Program-made: the position numbers and the translations under genes
In this document: positions 8,209 to 17,245 of the stretch, piece by piece
Numbering within the stretch: the stretch's first letter is position 1
How the letters are laid out: each line of letters starts with the position of its first letter
DNA from: JAIVHC01 sp049975505
Lineage (GTDB): Bacteria > Desulfobacterota > Desulfuromonadia > Desulfuromonadales > Desulfuromonadaceae
Length of the DNA stretch: 57,175 bases
Assembly: GCA_049975505.1 (NCBI GenBank)
Contig: JBNGCY010000002.1
Span: forward strand, 1 to 57,175
Direction: 5' to 3'
The notes under the pieces: generated by a model
Seen by the model: the letters and a program-made list of their open reading frames with translations, nothing else
Told to the model about the DNA's origin: nothing
The model's database searches: none

Positions 8209-8801
8209 AACGACACCTCTGGAGCTTTTTCCGCACCCGCGCTGGCGCTGAAGGGTTCTTTGCGCTCAAGCTGAAGCAGAAATTTATTGGTCAGATTGTT
8301 GGGGAAGGTTCGAATGGAGGAATTGAACTCCTGAACCGCGGCATTGAAGCGCTGGCGCGCCACATTGATGCGGTTTTCGGTGCCTTCAAGCTGGTGCTGC
8401 AGGTCACGGAAGTTCTGGCTTGCTTTAAGGTCCGGATAGCGTTCCGCCACCAGCAGCAATCGCGACAAAGCCCCGGACATCTGTTCCTGGGCGGCGGCAA
8501 AACGCTGCATGGCCTCGGGGTTGTTCAGGTCGGCGGCGCTGATATTGGTCTGTCCCACACTGGCGCGCGCCCTGGTCACATTTTCCAGAGTTTCCTGTTC
8601 ATGCGCGGCATACGCCTTCACCGTTTCAACCAGATTCGGGATCAGATCCATGCGGCGCTGATAGGTTGCTTCCACATCCGCCCAGGCCTGGATCACCGCT
8701 TCTTCGTTGCGTTGAATCTCATTGTAACCGCACGAACTCAGACTCAAGAGCATTCCCATGCACAGGGTAAGCATCAGGGTATGTATAAATGTTTTTTGCA
8801 T
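8205..8801 (-). CDS. lemA: LemA family lipoprotein
   Basis: This 198-residue protein has a lipoprotein signal ending LLSLSSC (acylated Cys about residue 24), followed by the LemA four-helix domain: YNEIQRNEEAVIQAWADVEA, RRMDLIPNLVETVK, YPDLKASQNFRDLQHQLEGTENRI, and ARQRFNAAVQEFNSSIRTFPNN. LemA proteins are widespread and of uncertain function; several affect envelope signalling. The ATG at 8801 has GGAGG seven bases upstream; a longer frame to 8966 would bury the signal peptide. It heads the lemA-TPM-TPM operon, the commonest context of the family. Confidence 0.95.
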   Translation of the reverse strand: MQKTFIHTLMLTLCMGMLLSLSSCGYNEIQRNEEAVIQAWADVEATYQRRMDLIPNLVETVKAYAAHEQETLENVTRARASVGQTNISAADLNNPEAMQRFAAAQEQMSGALSRLLLVAERYPDLKASQNFRDLQHQLEGTENRINVARQRFNAAVQEFNSSIRTFPNNLTNKFLLQLERKEPFSASAGAEKAPEVSF

Positions 8802-8907
8802 TGCTGCCTCCAGAACAGAAAGTTTTAGTGCTTTAGAAGAACGGAGATGCCAGCGCCATATTCCATCAATGGTAGAAAAAGGCAGAGAAGTCAAATTGTT
8901 AAGATTC

Positions 8908-8935
8908 TTGACATTGTCCCGGTACCAGCTACAAC
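8908..8935 (+). promoter_or_regulatory. Candidate sigma-70 promoter for the YkgJ-type gene
   Basis: TTGACA (8908-8913) and TACAAC (8930-8935) are 16 bases apart, about 90 bases before the ATG at 9024. The region also separates this gene from the divergent lemA operon, for which no equally good promoter was seen. Confidence 0.45.
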
Positions 8936-9023
8936 CATATATAGAACGTGGTTTTGGGGGTAACACATCATAGCTGTTCCTGTATGTAAATTATATGGTT
9001 ATGTAACAGGAGAGGATTCTAGC

Positions 9024-9826
9024 ATGCAGACTCTGACAAACACCACTGCTGAATTCAATTTCAACGCCTGGGGGGATGAGCTTGTCGCGCGCTTCAGCAC
9101 AGAGATTGCAGCACATTCTCTGGAGACANNNNNNNNNNNNNNNNNNNNNNNNNNNNNNNNNNNNNNNNNNNNNNNNNNNNNNNNNNNNNNNNNNNNNNNN
9201 NNNNNNNNNNNNNNNNNNNNNNNNNNNNGGATGAGCTTGTCGCGCGCTTCAGCACAGAGATTGCAGCACATTCTCTGGAGACACCCCGTCTGAGCGGGTT
9301 TCTCAACCTGGTTGAAGAGGAACTTCAGGCAGGACTGAGCCCTGCGGATATGGATATGATTGCGTGCTGTGCCGGATGCGGCACCTGTTGTCGCGTCAAT
9401 GTCGCAACCCTGCATCCCGAAGCATGTAATATCGCCGCCTACCTGCGCCGTACCCTGAGTGCTGCAGAACGGAGCGAACTTCTGCAGAGAATGCGTCAGA
9501 CTCTGGTGGTGATTCACGGCCTCGACGATGACGAACGCATGGCCGCCAATCAGGCATGTGTTTTTCTCGACGAAAGTGGAAACTGTTCCATCTATCCGGT
9601 TCGGCCGCTGCTGTGCCGTTCCATCACGTCAACCTGTGCAGAGAGGTGTCGGGCCGCCTTACGCGCCGGTATGTTTGAAGAGCCGGCAAGTATTCTGATG
9701 AATATGTTCCAGAAGGAGCTCATGGATACGGCGTTTACCGCCCTGGCGCAGATGTGGGAGACGAGCGGCGGTGACAGCCGCAGCCGTGAGTTGACTGCGG
9801 CTGTCTACCCTCTGTTACAGCACTGA
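9024..9826 (+). CDS. YkgJ family cysteine-cluster protein (reading frame broken only by an assembly gap)
   Basis: A metal-binding protein of the YkgJ family, likely holding zinc or an iron-sulphur cluster. The key part is CCAGCGTCCRV, then CVFLDESGNCSIYPVRPLLCR, the typical spaced-cysteine signature. The coordinates include a 100-N gap flanked by two identical 55-bp copies. Collapsing 155 bp gives 648 bases, exactly 216 codons, so an intact 215-residue protein. Without this correction the frame appears split. The start at 9024 has AGGAGAGG eight bases upstream. The gene stands alone, converging with the small gene behind lon. Its exact biochemical role is unknown. Confidence 0.88.
9074..9283. 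other. Scaffold gap flanked by identical 55-bp contig ends
   Basis: Bases 9129-9228 are 100 Ns. The 55 bases before them (9074-9128) and after them (9229-9283) are identical. This is what a de Bruijn assembler leaves when two contigs share a terminal k-mer of 55 and are scaffolded without merging. Joining on the overlap restores the YkgJ-type frame. Confidence 0.95.
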
Positions 9827-9833
9827 AAATCTT

Positions 9834-10067
9834 TTATTTGCCTGCACCACCGCCACTTTGCTGTTGCATGGCGGCAAATTGCATGAGCTGTTGCAGGTCG
9901 ATGCCGCTTTTTTTCACGATTTCAAGCAGAATCGGAAGCAGGCGCAGCATAAAACCGGAATCCTGCAGGGCCTCTTCGGCCATGTCGGGGAGGGCTGTTA
10001 AAATGAACTGCTGCTTTTCCTCGGTGGAAAGCTGCATAACCTGTTGTTTCAGATCATCTACACTCAT
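9834..10067 (-). CDS. Small helical protein translationally coupled to lon
   Basis: This 77-residue protein starts MSVDDLKQQVMQL and ends in a glutamine- and glycine-rich tail (MQQQSGGGAGK). I recognise no family. It is predicted to be mostly helical, acidic in the first half, with a hydrophobic stretch (FMLRLLPILLEIVKK) that could be an amphipathic helix. Its ATG overlaps the lon stop by four bases, with an AGGAG site (caggagaaaaccgc) upstream, so it is co-translated with Lon. A substrate adaptor or regulator of Lon is possible but is only inference from position. There are no cysteines or signal peptide. Confidence 0.72.
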   Translation of the reverse strand: MSVDDLKQQVMQLSTEEKQQFILTALPDMAEEALQDSGFMLRLLPILLEIVKKSGIDLQQLMQFAAMQQQSGGGAGK

Positions 10068-12517
10068 GCGGTTTTCTCCTGTTTTTTATTAAAGGCGATT
10101 TTGTATACATCATCGTAGTTTCTGGCGTAGTGCACTTCCAGCCCTTCGCGCAGGTGCTCGGGGAGATCTTCAAAATCCTTGCGATTGCTCTCCGGAAAAA
10201 TCAGCACCTTCAGACCGCTGCGGCGTGCGGCAATGGTTTTTTCTTTCACGCCGCCGATGGGGAGCACCTGTCCAGTGAGGGTGAGCTCTCCGGTCATGCC
10301 CAGTTTTTTGCGCACCGGCTTCTGCTCAATCATCGAGAACAAAGCGGTGGCCATGGTAATGCCGGCGGAAGGGCCGTCTTTGGGAGTCGCTCCGGCGGGT
10401 ACATGCAGATGGACAAAATGCCGGTCGAAGAAATCTTCTGCCATGCCGTAGTGTTTGAGGTGAGCCATGACAAAGGAATATGCAATTTCCGAACTCTCCA
10501 CCATCACCTTGCCGAGCTGACCGGTCTGCTTGAACCCCTTGTTGTTGGTTTTTACCGCAGTGGCTTCAATCTGCAGGGTTGCCCCGCCCATGCTGGTCCA
10601 CGCGAGTCCGGTTACCACGCCGGGCACGTTTTCAAACACCTCATCCTGGCTGAAGACCGGCTTGCCCAGATATTTTTCCAGATCATTTTTGTGCAGAATA
10701 ATTTTGTCCTTGTGCTCATCGCAGAATGCCATGGCGGCCTTGCGCATGATCTTTTTGATGCGGTTTTCCAGGCCGCGCACCCCGGCTTCTCGCGCGTAGT
10801 CGTCCACTATCGCCTCCAGAGCATCCTTGCGGATGCTGACCTGCTTGCGGGTCAGGCCGTGGCTTTCGAGGGCTTTGGGGATCAGATAGCGTTTCGCTAT
10901 CTCTATCTTTTCCGCCATGATATAGCCTGAGAGGCGGATAACCTCCATACGATCGAGTAGGGGGGCGGGTATGGTGTCGAGCTGATTCGCGGTGGCGATA
11001 AACAACACATTGGACAGATCGAAAGGCACATCCAGATAGTGATCGCGGAAGCTGTTGTTCTGCTCCGGGTCCAGTACCTCCAGGAGCGCAGAAGCAGGGT
11101 CGCCCTGGAATGAGGCCCCGATTTTATCAATTTCGTCCAGCATCAGGACCGGATTCGCACTCCCGGCCTGTTTGATCGCCTGGATGAACTTACCCGGCAT
11201 GGCGCCGATATAGGTACGCCGATGCCCTTTTATCTCTGCTTCGTCGCGCATTCCGCCTAAGGAGAAGCGATAGAAGTTGCGTTTCAGGGCGTGGGCTACA
11301 CTTTTGCCGATGGAGGTCTTACCCACTCCGGGAGGTCCTACGAGACACAGGATAGAACCGGAGATGTCACCTTTCATCTTGCCCACGGCGATAAATTCGA
11401 GGATGCGCTCCTTGACATCCTCGAGTCCGTAGTGATCCGCATCCAGCGCTTTACGCGCCTTGGCGACATTGTAGGAATCCCTGGTGTACTTACCCCACGG
11501 CAACACCGTGAGCCAGTCCACGTAATTGCGGCTGACATTGTACTCTGGTGAACTGGGCTCGATGAGCTGGAGTTTCTCCATTTCCTCGTCGACGGCCTTT
11601 TTGGCTTCGTCGTTGAGCTTCAGATTTTTAAGGCGTTCAGTGAACTTCTCGATCTCACTGGTTTTACCCTCTTTTTCCAGTCCGAGCTCTTTCTTGATGG
11701 CCTTGAGCTGTTCGCGCAGGAAAAATTCACGCTGCTGGGAGGAAACCTTTTTCTCGATCTGTTTGGAGATCTTACTCTGCAGGCGCGATACCTCCAGCTC
11801 CTTCTTTAACAGCATGAGCACCTGATCGATACGCTCATGCACATCGAAGGTTTCAAGTACCTGCTGAAGCTCCTGTCCGTCCGCCGAAGTGAGATTGGCG
11901 GCAAAGTCGGCAAGCTTCCCGGGGTCATCCATGCTGGAGCGCCCCAGAAACATCTTGATCTCTTCAGAATAGAGCGGATTGATCTGCACCAGTTCCTTGA
12001 GAGTGGTGATGATCGCCATGGAATACGCCTTGAGCTCTTCGCGTTGGGCATCTTCCGGGGCTTTGAGGTATTCTACGCTGCCGACGAGACCGTCCTCGGT
12101 TTCGTGTAATTTCCTGATGGTGAAGCGCTCGAGGCAGTTGACCAGAACCTGGATATTCTCCTCTTCACTCTTCAGGATTTTGACAATTTTACCCACTACT
12201 CCGATTTTATGGAGATTGTCCGGCTCATCCTTGCCTTCGATATTGCGCACCAGCACCATACCTATGGTATGACTGGAGCTGTCGGCGGCTTTTTTGATGA
12301 TATCCACCTTTTCCTTTCCGCTGATACTCATGGGGATGAGAATATTGGGAAAGGCAGGGCGCGGACGCAGAGGTATAATGGGGATCTGTTCCGGGAGAAC
12401 ATCGGAAGCGGGGAGAAACCCCTCACTTATTTCTCCGATATCTTCGAGATCCTCTTCAAGCTCATCCTGATCATCGAACATGTTCTCGTCATCTGTGTTG
12501 TCGAATTCATCACTCAT
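10064..12517 (-). CDS. lon: ATP-dependent protease Lon
   Basis: This 817-residue enzyme unfolds and degrades damaged and regulatory proteins in the cytosol as a hexamer. It has the N-terminal LON substrate-binding domain (about 45-240), a coiled-coil linker, an AAA+ module with Walker A GPPGVGKTS near residue 396 and Walker B VLMLDEIDK, and a serine-lysine protease domain with PKDGPSAG (Ser about 715) and GGVKEK (Lys about 757). An acidic tail of about 35 residues precedes the LON domain. ATG 12517 is preferred over an in-frame TTG nine bases upstream, which would lie almost on the AAGGG site. The gene follows gspN by 122 bases with its own candidate promoter. Confidence 0.98.
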   Translation of the reverse strand: MSDEFDNTDDENMFDDQDELEEDLEDIGEISEGFLPASDVLPEQIPIIPLRPRPAFPNILIPMSISGKEKVDIIKKAADSSSHTIGMVLVRNIEGKDEPDNLHKIGVVGKIVKILKSEEENIQVLVNCLERFTIRKLHETEDGLVGSVEYLKAPEDAQREELKAYSMAIITTLKELVQINPLYSEEIKMFLGRSSMDDPGKLADFAANLTSADGQELQQVLETFDVHERIDQVLMLLKKELEVSRLQSKISKQIEKKVSSQQREFFLREQLKAIKKELGLEKEGKTSEIEKFTERLKNLKLNDEAKKAVDEEMEKLQLIEPSSPEYNVSRNYVDWLTVLPWGKYTRDSYNVAKARKALDADHYGLEDVKERILEFIAVGKMKGDISGSILCLVGPPGVGKTSIGKSVAHALKRNFYRFSLGGMRDEAEIKGHRRTYIGAMPGKFIQAIKQAGSANPVLMLDEIDKIGASFQGDPASALLEVLDPEQNNSFRDHYLDVPFDLSNVLFIATANQLDTIPAPLLDRMEVIRLSGYIMAEKIEIAKRYLIPKALESHGLTRKQVSIRKDALEAIVDDYAREAGVRGLENRIKKIMRKAAMAFCDEHKDKIILHKNDLEKYLGKPVFSQDEVFENVPGVVTGLAWTSMGGATLQIEATAVKTNNKGFKQTGQLGKVMVESSEIAYSFVMAHLKHYGMAEDFFDRHFVHLHVPAGATPKDGPSAGITMATALFSMIEQKPVRKKLGMTGELTLTGQVLPIGGVKEKTIAARRSGLKVLIFPESNRKDFEDLPEHLREGLEVHYARNYDDVYKIAFNKKQEKTA

Positions 12518-12562
12518 AAACAGCAATCCCTTTCAAGGTAATGTTAACTATCTGATTTCCAG

Positions 12563-12591
12563 ACAGTAATCACTGCTATGCGCCATGTCAA
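12563..12591 (-). promoter_or_regulatory. Candidate promoter for lon
   Basis: On the minus strand TTGACA (12586-12591) is followed after 17 bases by TACTGT (12563-12568), about 50 bases before the lon ATG. The -35 is perfect and the -10 weak. A CTTGAAA sequence lies too close to the start codon to be a heat-shock -35 element. Confidence 0.4.
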
Positions 12592-12639
12592 CCATCGCTG
12601 CGCATTTAGATCCCATGGGGGTTGCCCGCGGTGTCAGGG

Positions 12640-13649
12640 TCAGCGCAGATAGGGGCTTTCGAGAGGGCCGCCAAGGCGAAGAAGATAGCCGTCGGCGTTT
12701 TTACGTATCCCTGCCATACCCAGAAGTTCTTCGAGCTGAGCATGCTCTGCGGGGATGTTGCCGATGCGGATCCGGATGTTGAGTCGGGCACTGGGGGTGA
12801 GGCGTGGCGGAGAGATGGAACCACTGCCGGAGATGTCGAAATCGCCGCGCGGGTTGCGGAGTTCAACCTGCAGACGGCGTTCATGGGTGCGCAGCGTGAA
12901 CTCAAGGTTAGCCAAGTCGAGTCGTGCGCCTCCGAGGCCTACCTTGTCGAGCCCGTAAATACGCAATTCGCTGATGCGGATATCACCATGGCGCGGCGTG
13001 ATGGCATCGGNNNNNNNNNNNNNNNNNNNNNNNNNNNNNNNNNNNNNNNNNNNNNNNNNNNNNNNNNNNNNNNNNNNNNNNNNNNNNNNNNNNNNNNNNN
13101 NNNNNNNNNNTAAATACGCAATTCGCTGATGCGGATATCACCATGGCGCGGCGTGATGGCATCGGCGATGTCGGCCTGGAGGTGGGCATGCTCAAGCTGT
13201 GCTTCAATTCTGATGGAGTTGAAGCCGGGGATGATGCCACTAAGGTGCATTCCTTCCGCTTCGAGTTCTCCTGCCTTGCTGGTGAACAGAGCCCGGAACA
13301 CGCCGTCAAAAACCCTGCCTTCGGCCTTCAGACCCGGCTGCAGTTGCAGGAAGGATCCCCATGCGGGGGCGAGTCTGAGTTCTTCCACTTTTACGGGAAA
13401 TTGCGGGATATCCGCTTCAACACACCTGATTTTCAGGGTAAAGGGGAAGCTGCGTTCAAGCTGGTGCACTCTGACCCTGAATGGTACTTGTGCGGCGAGT
13501 TCGGCATTGAGGCGACGTTCCAGACTTGCATCGGGAAACATGAACCAGAGACCTGTTCCGAAAGTGATTGCACCTAAGATGATAAACCCCAGGATATAAG
13601 TGAATCGGGCTCGCATGGAAATTTCGTTGTGGGTTGAATGTCCAGCCAT
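12640..13649 (-). CDS. gspN: Type II secretion protein GspN (frame broken only by an assembly gap)
   Basis: An inner-membrane accessory protein of the type II secretion system. One membrane segment (about 14-35, YILGFIILGAITFGTGLWF) is followed by a periplasmic domain with ELAAQVPFRVRVHQLE and a C-terminal beta-rich part ending LRLGGPLESPYLR, as in GspN. The span contains a 100-N gap with 55-bp duplicated ends; collapsing 155 bp leaves 855 bases, so an intact 284-residue protein. It starts three bases after gspM ends. GspN is absent from many type II systems; here it closes the operon in the classical position. Confidence 0.85.
12956..13165. other. Scaffold gap flanked by identical 55-bp contig ends
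   Basis: Bases 13011-13110 are 100 Ns. The preceding 55 bases (12956-13010) and the following 55 (13111-13165) are identical, as at the gap near 9129. Merging them restores gspN. Nothing need be missing from the genome here. Confidence 0.95.
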
Positions 13650-13652
13650 AGT

Positions 13653-14168
13653 TCAGCCTCTGCCGAAGGTCGAAATGGTTAAAGAGGCGTCAAGCAGGGA
13701 CTTGTTCTCAAAACGCACTTTGAGGTCAAGGCTTTTTATACGCAGCGGCCGCTTGGATTGTTCCAGCCGCTGGAGTAGATCCACTATCTGACGCAGGGTT
13801 ATGCGTTCTATTTTTACTTCCAGCCCCTCTTCTACAAGGTCACCGTGACGCACCGGCGCTATCGGGCGCATGGAGTTGAGTTTGTCCCGCCCGGCGACCT
13901 GTTGTACCTGGTTTTCCACAAAACTGAACAGACCGGAAACATCCTGATCACTGCTGCTGATGCGTTTTATCTGCCGCGCCAGGGAAGTATATTCCTGCTC
14001 CATCGCTTTAACCTGTTCCAGTTGGCGCTGTCCGGCATTTATTTTACGCTCAAGAAGCTCTATCCTGGATGTATAGGGAGCAACCAGGGCCACATAGATG
14101 AGGGCGACGATACAGAAAGCCGCACCGATACCCAGAATAATTTTTTCACGCGTAGAAAGGTTTCTCAT
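13653..14168 (-). CDS. gspM: Type II secretion protein GspM
   Basis: This 171-residue bitopic inner-membrane protein has a membrane segment (about 10-30, IILGIGAAFCIVALIYVALV), a coiled coil (about 35-75) and a ferredoxin-like periplasmic end (about 90-168, with SLDLKVRFENKSLLDASLTI). GspM pairs with GspL in the inner-membrane platform and helps GspE engage the complex. It overlaps gspL by four bases, and gspN follows after three, so L, M and N are coupled. Confidence 0.9.
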   Translation of the reverse strand: MRNLSTREKIILGIGAAFCIVALIYVALVAPYTSRIELLERKINAGQRQLEQVKAMEQEYTSLARQIKRISSSDQDVSGLFSFVENQVQQVAGRDKLNSMRPIAPVRHGDLVEEGLEVKIERITLRQIVDLLQRLEQSKRPLRIKSLDLKVRFENKSLLDASLTISTFGRG

Positions 14169-15553
14169 TGTTGTTCCCCTCCGGCGGGAGAGATGTCTAT
14201 CTGTATTCTGAAGCTCACTTTATTGCCATCAATCCCCATTTTAGCGTCAAAAATACGTACTGAGGTGAACAACGCAGACTGGCGCAGACGTTCACCCAGA
14301 CGGTTTACACTGTCGAAGTCGGTGGTTTCGCCGCTGATGTCAAGTGAATCATCCGCATAACTGAAGCGCTTGATGTCGAGGGTTATATCTTCCGGAGCCA
14401 GGCGCGATACTTCCCGCAGGGCGGCCAGAGAAGAGGCGGACTCCCCTACGCCCAGAAGTGCGGCACGCTGTTTATGCTGTTCCAGCTCGGCCTGCAACTG
14501 ACGCGGGATGTCCACGATTACGTTGGTATCCGGCAGAATTTCGCGAAAAATGCGTGTCATCTGCTCTTTGTAGACTTCCACTTGCCGGAGTTTGTCCTGA
14601 TAGGTGATGAAAGCGGTACTACCGGCTGTGAATGCGCTGAGGAGCAGAAGAACCGCACCGGCATACAGATGTTTTTTTATCGAGCTCCAGCCCCCCTTGA
14701 GGGTGAATTTCCCCTGACGCAGATTAAGGGTGCGGTCTTCACGTGCCATGGCCAGGGCACATACCGGAAGAAACTCCGCCGCAGGAGGATGGTTGTCCAA
14801 TGTCAGGGGAATTTGCCTCAGGACGTGCCCCAGGTTTTGCAACTTTTCCTGCAGATCTGAAGTAATGTGTTCGCCCATGAGCAGAAGGGGTTGGGCGCTG
14901 CTGTTGCTGCTGCGCCACAGAAGGGATGCCTCCTGATCTATGCGCCGGGACAGAGCGTCTGTGTCTGCAGGTATGCCGCGGCAGTTTTTGTATGTGCCGA
15001 TGTTCCCATCGGTAATGGAACAAAGTACGAACTGATCGGCGTGTACTTTTACCAGAAGAATATTCTCCTCCCAGTGCAGAACTCCACTGGCTTCGGCAAA
15101 GGGACTCAAGCCTAGAAGTTGCAGGGGGATATGTGCATCGTCGAGTGGATCGAGGATCCGGGCGATATGTTCCTCCGGAACCGCGACGCTGATACAGTTG
15201 AAACCGCTGTCAGCCGGAGTTGCCGGGGTGGAGGCCACGATATGCGCGCTGATATCCGCGGGTACGCGCGATTCGAGCTCGATACGCGCTGCCGCATCTA
15301 TTTTGTTTTTATCTTTAAAGGGAAAATTGAGGGTGCGGACAAAACATCTGTGCCATGCCAATGCGGTGCAGAAGTGATCACTGAAACGTGGCGGCTGATC
15401 AAGCATCTCCAGCAGGGTGGCGCCGATATCACTTTCCGGGGAGATTTCGCGCTTCAGCAGGGCAATAATCTGGGGCGGGCTTTTTTTCCCGTCCAGAATG
15501 GCCATGCGGATGCAGCTGGGGGTGATTTCAAACCCGACTTTGCGTTGTGTCAT
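14165..15553 (-). CDS. gspL: Type II secretion protein GspL
   Basis: This 462-residue protein joins the cytosolic ATPase GspE to the membrane platform. The N-terminal 280 residues form an actin-like (PilM-type) cytosolic domain (VGFEITPSCIRMAILDG, ALAWHRCFVRTLNFPF). A single membrane segment lies at about 312-332 (AGAVLLLLSAFTAGSTAFI), followed by a periplasmic ferredoxin-like domain (ITLDIKRFSYADDSLDISG). It follows gspK after a gap of 97 bases, the largest break in the operon, where a weak promoter can be drawn. Confidence 0.92.
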   Translation of the reverse strand: MTQRKVGFEITPSCIRMAILDGKKSPPQIIALLKREISPESDIGATLLEMLDQPPRFSDHFCTALAWHRCFVRTLNFPFKDKNKIDAAARIELESRVPADISAHIVASTPATPADSGFNCISVAVPEEHIARILDPLDDAHIPLQLLGLSPFAEASGVLHWEENILLVKVHADQFVLCSITDGNIGTYKNCRGIPADTDALSRRIDQEASLLWRSSNSSAQPLLLMGEHITSDLQEKLQNLGHVLRQIPLTLDNHPPAAEFLPVCALAMAREDRTLNLRQGKFTLKGGWSSIKKHLYAGAVLLLLSAFTAGSTAFITYQDKLRQVEVYKEQMTRIFREILPDTNVIVDIPRQLQAELEQHKQRAALLGVGESASSLAALREVSRLAPEDITLDIKRFSYADDSLDISGETTDFDSVNRLGERLRQSALFTSVRIFDAKMGIDGNKVSFRIQIDISPAGGEQQ

Positions 15554-15580
15554 AGTGGTTAACCCGGTGTGTTTGAGGTG

Positions 15581-15608
15581 TTTGTATAGAGCAAACAGTC
15601 ACAGTAAA
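15581..15608 (-). promoter_or_regulatory. Weak candidate internal promoter before gspL
   Basis: On the minus strand TTTACT (15603-15608) and TACAAA (15581-15586) are 16 bases apart, in the 97-base gap between gspK and gspL. Both hexamers match four of six consensus bases. Confidence 0.28.
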
Positions 15609-15650
15609 CGTCTGTATCCATAAACTGCACAGTAGTAGTTTGACAGCGTG

Positions 15651-16568
15651 CTATAAAATACGCAGGAACAGCAGTCCGCCCGATGATTTCTCCAGGGTTG
15701 CAACAATTCTTCTGGGGCTGGAGCCTACATGCGCCGTAGTTCGAATCGTGTAAATATCGGCTTTAACTTTGAGGCTGGTATTTATGGCCCAGTAGAAGTC
15801 CTCCCAACGGGGGAGGAGCTTCAATTCCTCCAGAGAGCGATACGGGCGGTCGCGGCATTGTTCTGCTATCAGGGCCGCAGTATCCGGATCCATCTCCGCT
15901 GCCAGGGCGTACAGCACTTCCGGGGTGGCGGAGTTGAGATGGATTTTGTCGGAACCGTATACGCTTACATGCGGATGCAGAGTGTTTATCTCTTCCGGAG
16001 TGAAACCGGCAATTACCCTGAGTTCATCCAGCGTATCGAGTGGGGCATTCTTGCACTCGATGTTGCCAGGTTGTGCAGCATAATACCCCGCCTCGGCCCC
16101 AGCGGGGCGCGGATCATCGTCCTTGTCGATCCAGTCGATAAGGGCGTCCACATGGGCCTGTGGATCCGGGATTTCGAGGATTTCAAACAGGCGTTCACAG
16201 CGATCCACAATTACTGCATCAGGGTTGCCGCTTTCGCCAACCAGGGTGTTCAGATTTATTTTTCCATCTTCTGCTTCAATCTCTATACTGATGGTGCCGA
16301 TATCCCCGACCGGATAATTGGGTATCCCCTGTGCCCAGGCCTCGGTAGCGCCATCGTATTCGTTGGTGTCGCGGTTGAGCAGGTGACGCCCGACCTCTAT
16401 CCCGCCCCGGGCTATATAATCGGCCCGGGTCTGATCGCGAAAGGTCTCCACCAGACGCAGATCAACATAGGAGTTGAACGCCATCTCCCCTACCAGCGCC
16501 GAGAGCAGCGCAGTAAGAGCGAGTACGAGCAGAAGCGCCATTCCATCCTGTTGCTGTAGTCTGTGCAT
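15651..16568 (-). CDS. gspK: Type II secretion minor pseudopilin GspK
   Basis: This 305-residue protein caps the tip of the pseudopilus with GspI and GspJ. A prepilin leader (MHRLQQQDG) is followed by GMALLLVLALTALLSALVG; the +5 glutamate of other pilins is absent, as is typical for GspK. The large alpha domain follows, with INLNTLVG, the calcium-site-like region DWIDKDDDPRPAGAE and INLNSATPEVL-type repeats (here IHLNSATPEVLYAL). It shares one base with gspJ and is translated in tight succession. Confidence 0.93.
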   Translation of the reverse strand: MHRLQQQDGMALLLVLALTALLSALVGEMAFNSYVDLRLVETFRDQTRADYIARGGIEVGRHLLNRDTNEYDGATEAWAQGIPNYPVGDIGTISIEIEAEDGKINLNTLVGESGNPDAVIVDRCERLFEILEIPDPQAHVDALIDWIDKDDDPRPAGAEAGYYAAQPGNIECKNAPLDTLDELRVIAGFTPEEINTLHPHVSVYGSDKIHLNSATPEVLYALAAEMDPDTAALIAEQCRDRPYRSLEELKLLPRWEDFYWAINTSLKVKADIYTIRTTAHVGSSPRRIVATLEKSSGGLLFLRIL

Positions 16569-17245
16569 TACACCTGCCCGGCCATGAGGATGTCAAAAGC
16601 GGTTACACATTCCACCCTATGGTCCTCACATTCGAGAACCATGCGCAGCTCCACGGTTTGCGGCAGGGAGTTGCGTGTGTTGCTGTCCCACGAGTCTTCC
16701 CATGCGGTGCCTTCACGAAAGCGCCATTGCAGTTCGACAATCTTCGAACTCATGCGCCGCCATTTTGGTTCACCCTCCACGGCGTACAGGGGCATGCTGT
16801 GGCGCTGCAGGCGCAGGGTTTCACTATCGTCCAGGGGTTCGATGCGATAGCTTACCTGCTGAAGGGCTAACTCTCCATCCGCCTGAGGGACCGAGGTTGA
16901 GGTGAAGGTCAGAAAACCGTTTTCCCCGCTGCGAAATTCCGCATCCGGATTATTATCAGGGAGCACTGCTGAGCCGAGTTCCTGCTGCAGGCGGTTTACA
17001 ATGCTGCGCGCATGGTGGTAGCAGGTGGCGCGTGCGCGTACTTCGCGTTCAGCGCTGCTGACACGGCTGAAGATGCCATATACACTGCTTAAAACCAGGC
17101 TGGCGATGGTGACTGCCACCAGGATCTCAATAAGGGTGAAACCATGGGTATTTATGCCGCTGCCGCCAGCCTTTCTCTTTGTTTTGTCCTGGCTTCGAAG
17201 GTTTCTGGAGTCAGGGTTCATTTCAGTTGAGGGTGAACGAATCAA
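16568..17245 (-). CDS. gspJ: Type II secretion minor pseudopilin GspJ
   Basis: Up to 225 residues. A prepilin cleavage site in THGFTLIEILVAVTIASLVL is followed by the beta-rich domain (EREVRARATCYHHARSIVNRLQQEL). GspJ forms the tip complex with GspI and GspK. The start is uncertain: TTG at 17245 has a GAGG site six bases upstream and overlaps gspI, while ATG at 17221 sits one base after the gspI stop but has no ribosome binding site. Maturation needs a GspO prepilin peptidase, which is not in the window. Confidence 0.9.
   Translation of the reverse strand: MIRSPSTEMNPDSRNLRSQDKTKRKAGGSGINTHGFTLIEILVAVTIASLVLSSVYGIFSRVSSAEREVRARATCYHHARSIVNRLQQELGSAVLPDNNPDAEFRSGENGFLTFTSTSVPQADGELALQQVSYRIEPLDDSETLRLQRHSMPLYAVEGEPKWRRMSSKIVELQWRFREGTAWEDSWDSNTRNSLPQTVELRMVLECEDHRVECVTAFDILMAGQV

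Noticed and set aside
12518..12535. Heat-shock -35 element CTTGAAA before lon
   Set aside because: It lies only some 20 bases before the ATG and overlaps the ribosome binding site, so it cannot serve as a -35.
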